Shown piece after piece: positions 63,906 through 64,000 of a DNA stretch of 64,000 nt (position 1 is the stretch's first letter; each line of letters starts with the position of its first letter). The stretch is from Lachnospiraceae bacterium. GTDB taxonomy: Bacteria > Bacillota > Clostridia > Lachnospirales > Lachnospiraceae. The stretch lies in contig JAAWEK010000007.1 of NCBI GenBank assembly GCA_022794265.1, positions 124,001 through 188,000 of the forward strand, written 5' to 3'. The notes under the pieces were generated by a model that saw only the letters and a program-made list of their open reading frames with translations, did no database searches and was not told the origin of the DNA. Position numbers and translations under genes: made by a program.

Positions 63906-64000
63906 GGTGAAATCTGGAGGAATGGTTACAATAGAACAAGTAATATATGTGCTGGAATGAAAAGTTTACTGAGAATAATCTGGAACATTATGTGGATATG

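Noticed and set aside
63906-64000. Start of a further gene at the window end
   Set aside because: GGAGGAATGG is followed by only twelve codons before a stop, and no longer frame or family match is visible in the last 95 bases.

Overview
The window looks like chromosomal DNA from a motile, anaerobic, gut-dwelling Gram-positive bacterium of the Clostridia, most likely a Lachnospiraceae member. This rests on several signs. Base composition is moderately low in G+C, with AGGAGG-type ribosome binding sites and TTGACA/TATAAT promoters. There is a long single-chain pyruvate:ferredoxin oxidoreductase, a bile salt hydrolase, BspA-type leucine-rich-repeat surface proteins with (K/E)TGD-type sorting tails, chemoreceptors, and no respiratory genes. 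No tRNA, rRNA, CRISPR array, intact transposase or replication origin was seen.

Layout. (1) 1-10.9 kb is a sensory region. Two solute-binding lipoproteins, a chemoreceptor and a 1309-residue hybrid histidine kinase read rightward from one strong promoter. A leftward pair follows, encoding a polytopic chemoreceptor and a bacteriohemerythrin. (2) 11-18.5 kb holds RNase HI, then a queuosine precursor operon (queD-queE-folE-queC-queF) behind a candidate preQ1 riboswitch and terminator, running on into an rRNA methyltransferase, a MATE exporter and a CmpB-type membrane protein. (3) 18.6-27 kb holds a ferritin-like protein, a lectin-domain surface protein and nifJ. (4) 27-45 kb is an AT-rich accessory region. 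It contains an AbiL/RloA-like ATPase with a decayed RloB partner, an XRE regulator with three evenly spaced operator-like repeats on the divergent promoter, five large LRR/Ig/Fn3 surface proteins, an Rpn-family nuclease remnant, an unknown gene and a sixth large exported protein. (5) 45-64 kb is mostly housekeeping: bile salt hydrolase, tgt, yajC, an FMN-riboswitch riboflavin operon, a cell wall amidase, a ZnuACB-like metal transporter, an exported transglutaminase-like protein, an ABC-F ATPase, a radical SAM protein, an M18 aminopeptidase, and an ECF sigma factor with its probable anti-sigma factor.

How the genes work together. The que operon makes preQ1, which tgt (31 kb downstream) inserts into tRNA. 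The rib operon makes FMN and is fed back through its riboswitch. The first cluster has binding proteins, a chemoreceptor and a kinase but no permease, so I infer a ligand-sensing rather than uptake role. The surface-protein region has the look of a regulated adhesion locus in which the same Ig/Fn3 modules are reused in four proteins.

Most worth a second look: the XRE operators phased at exactly 30 bp over a consensus promoter; a roughly 110-base structured leader element found before three unrelated genes (queC, a surface protein, znuA), between a good Shine-Dalgarno sequence and the start codon; a related hairpin family (GAAACT...AGTTTC) before ribH, znuA and the anti-sigma gene; and two intergenic palindromic elements (23.1 kb and 47.3 kb).
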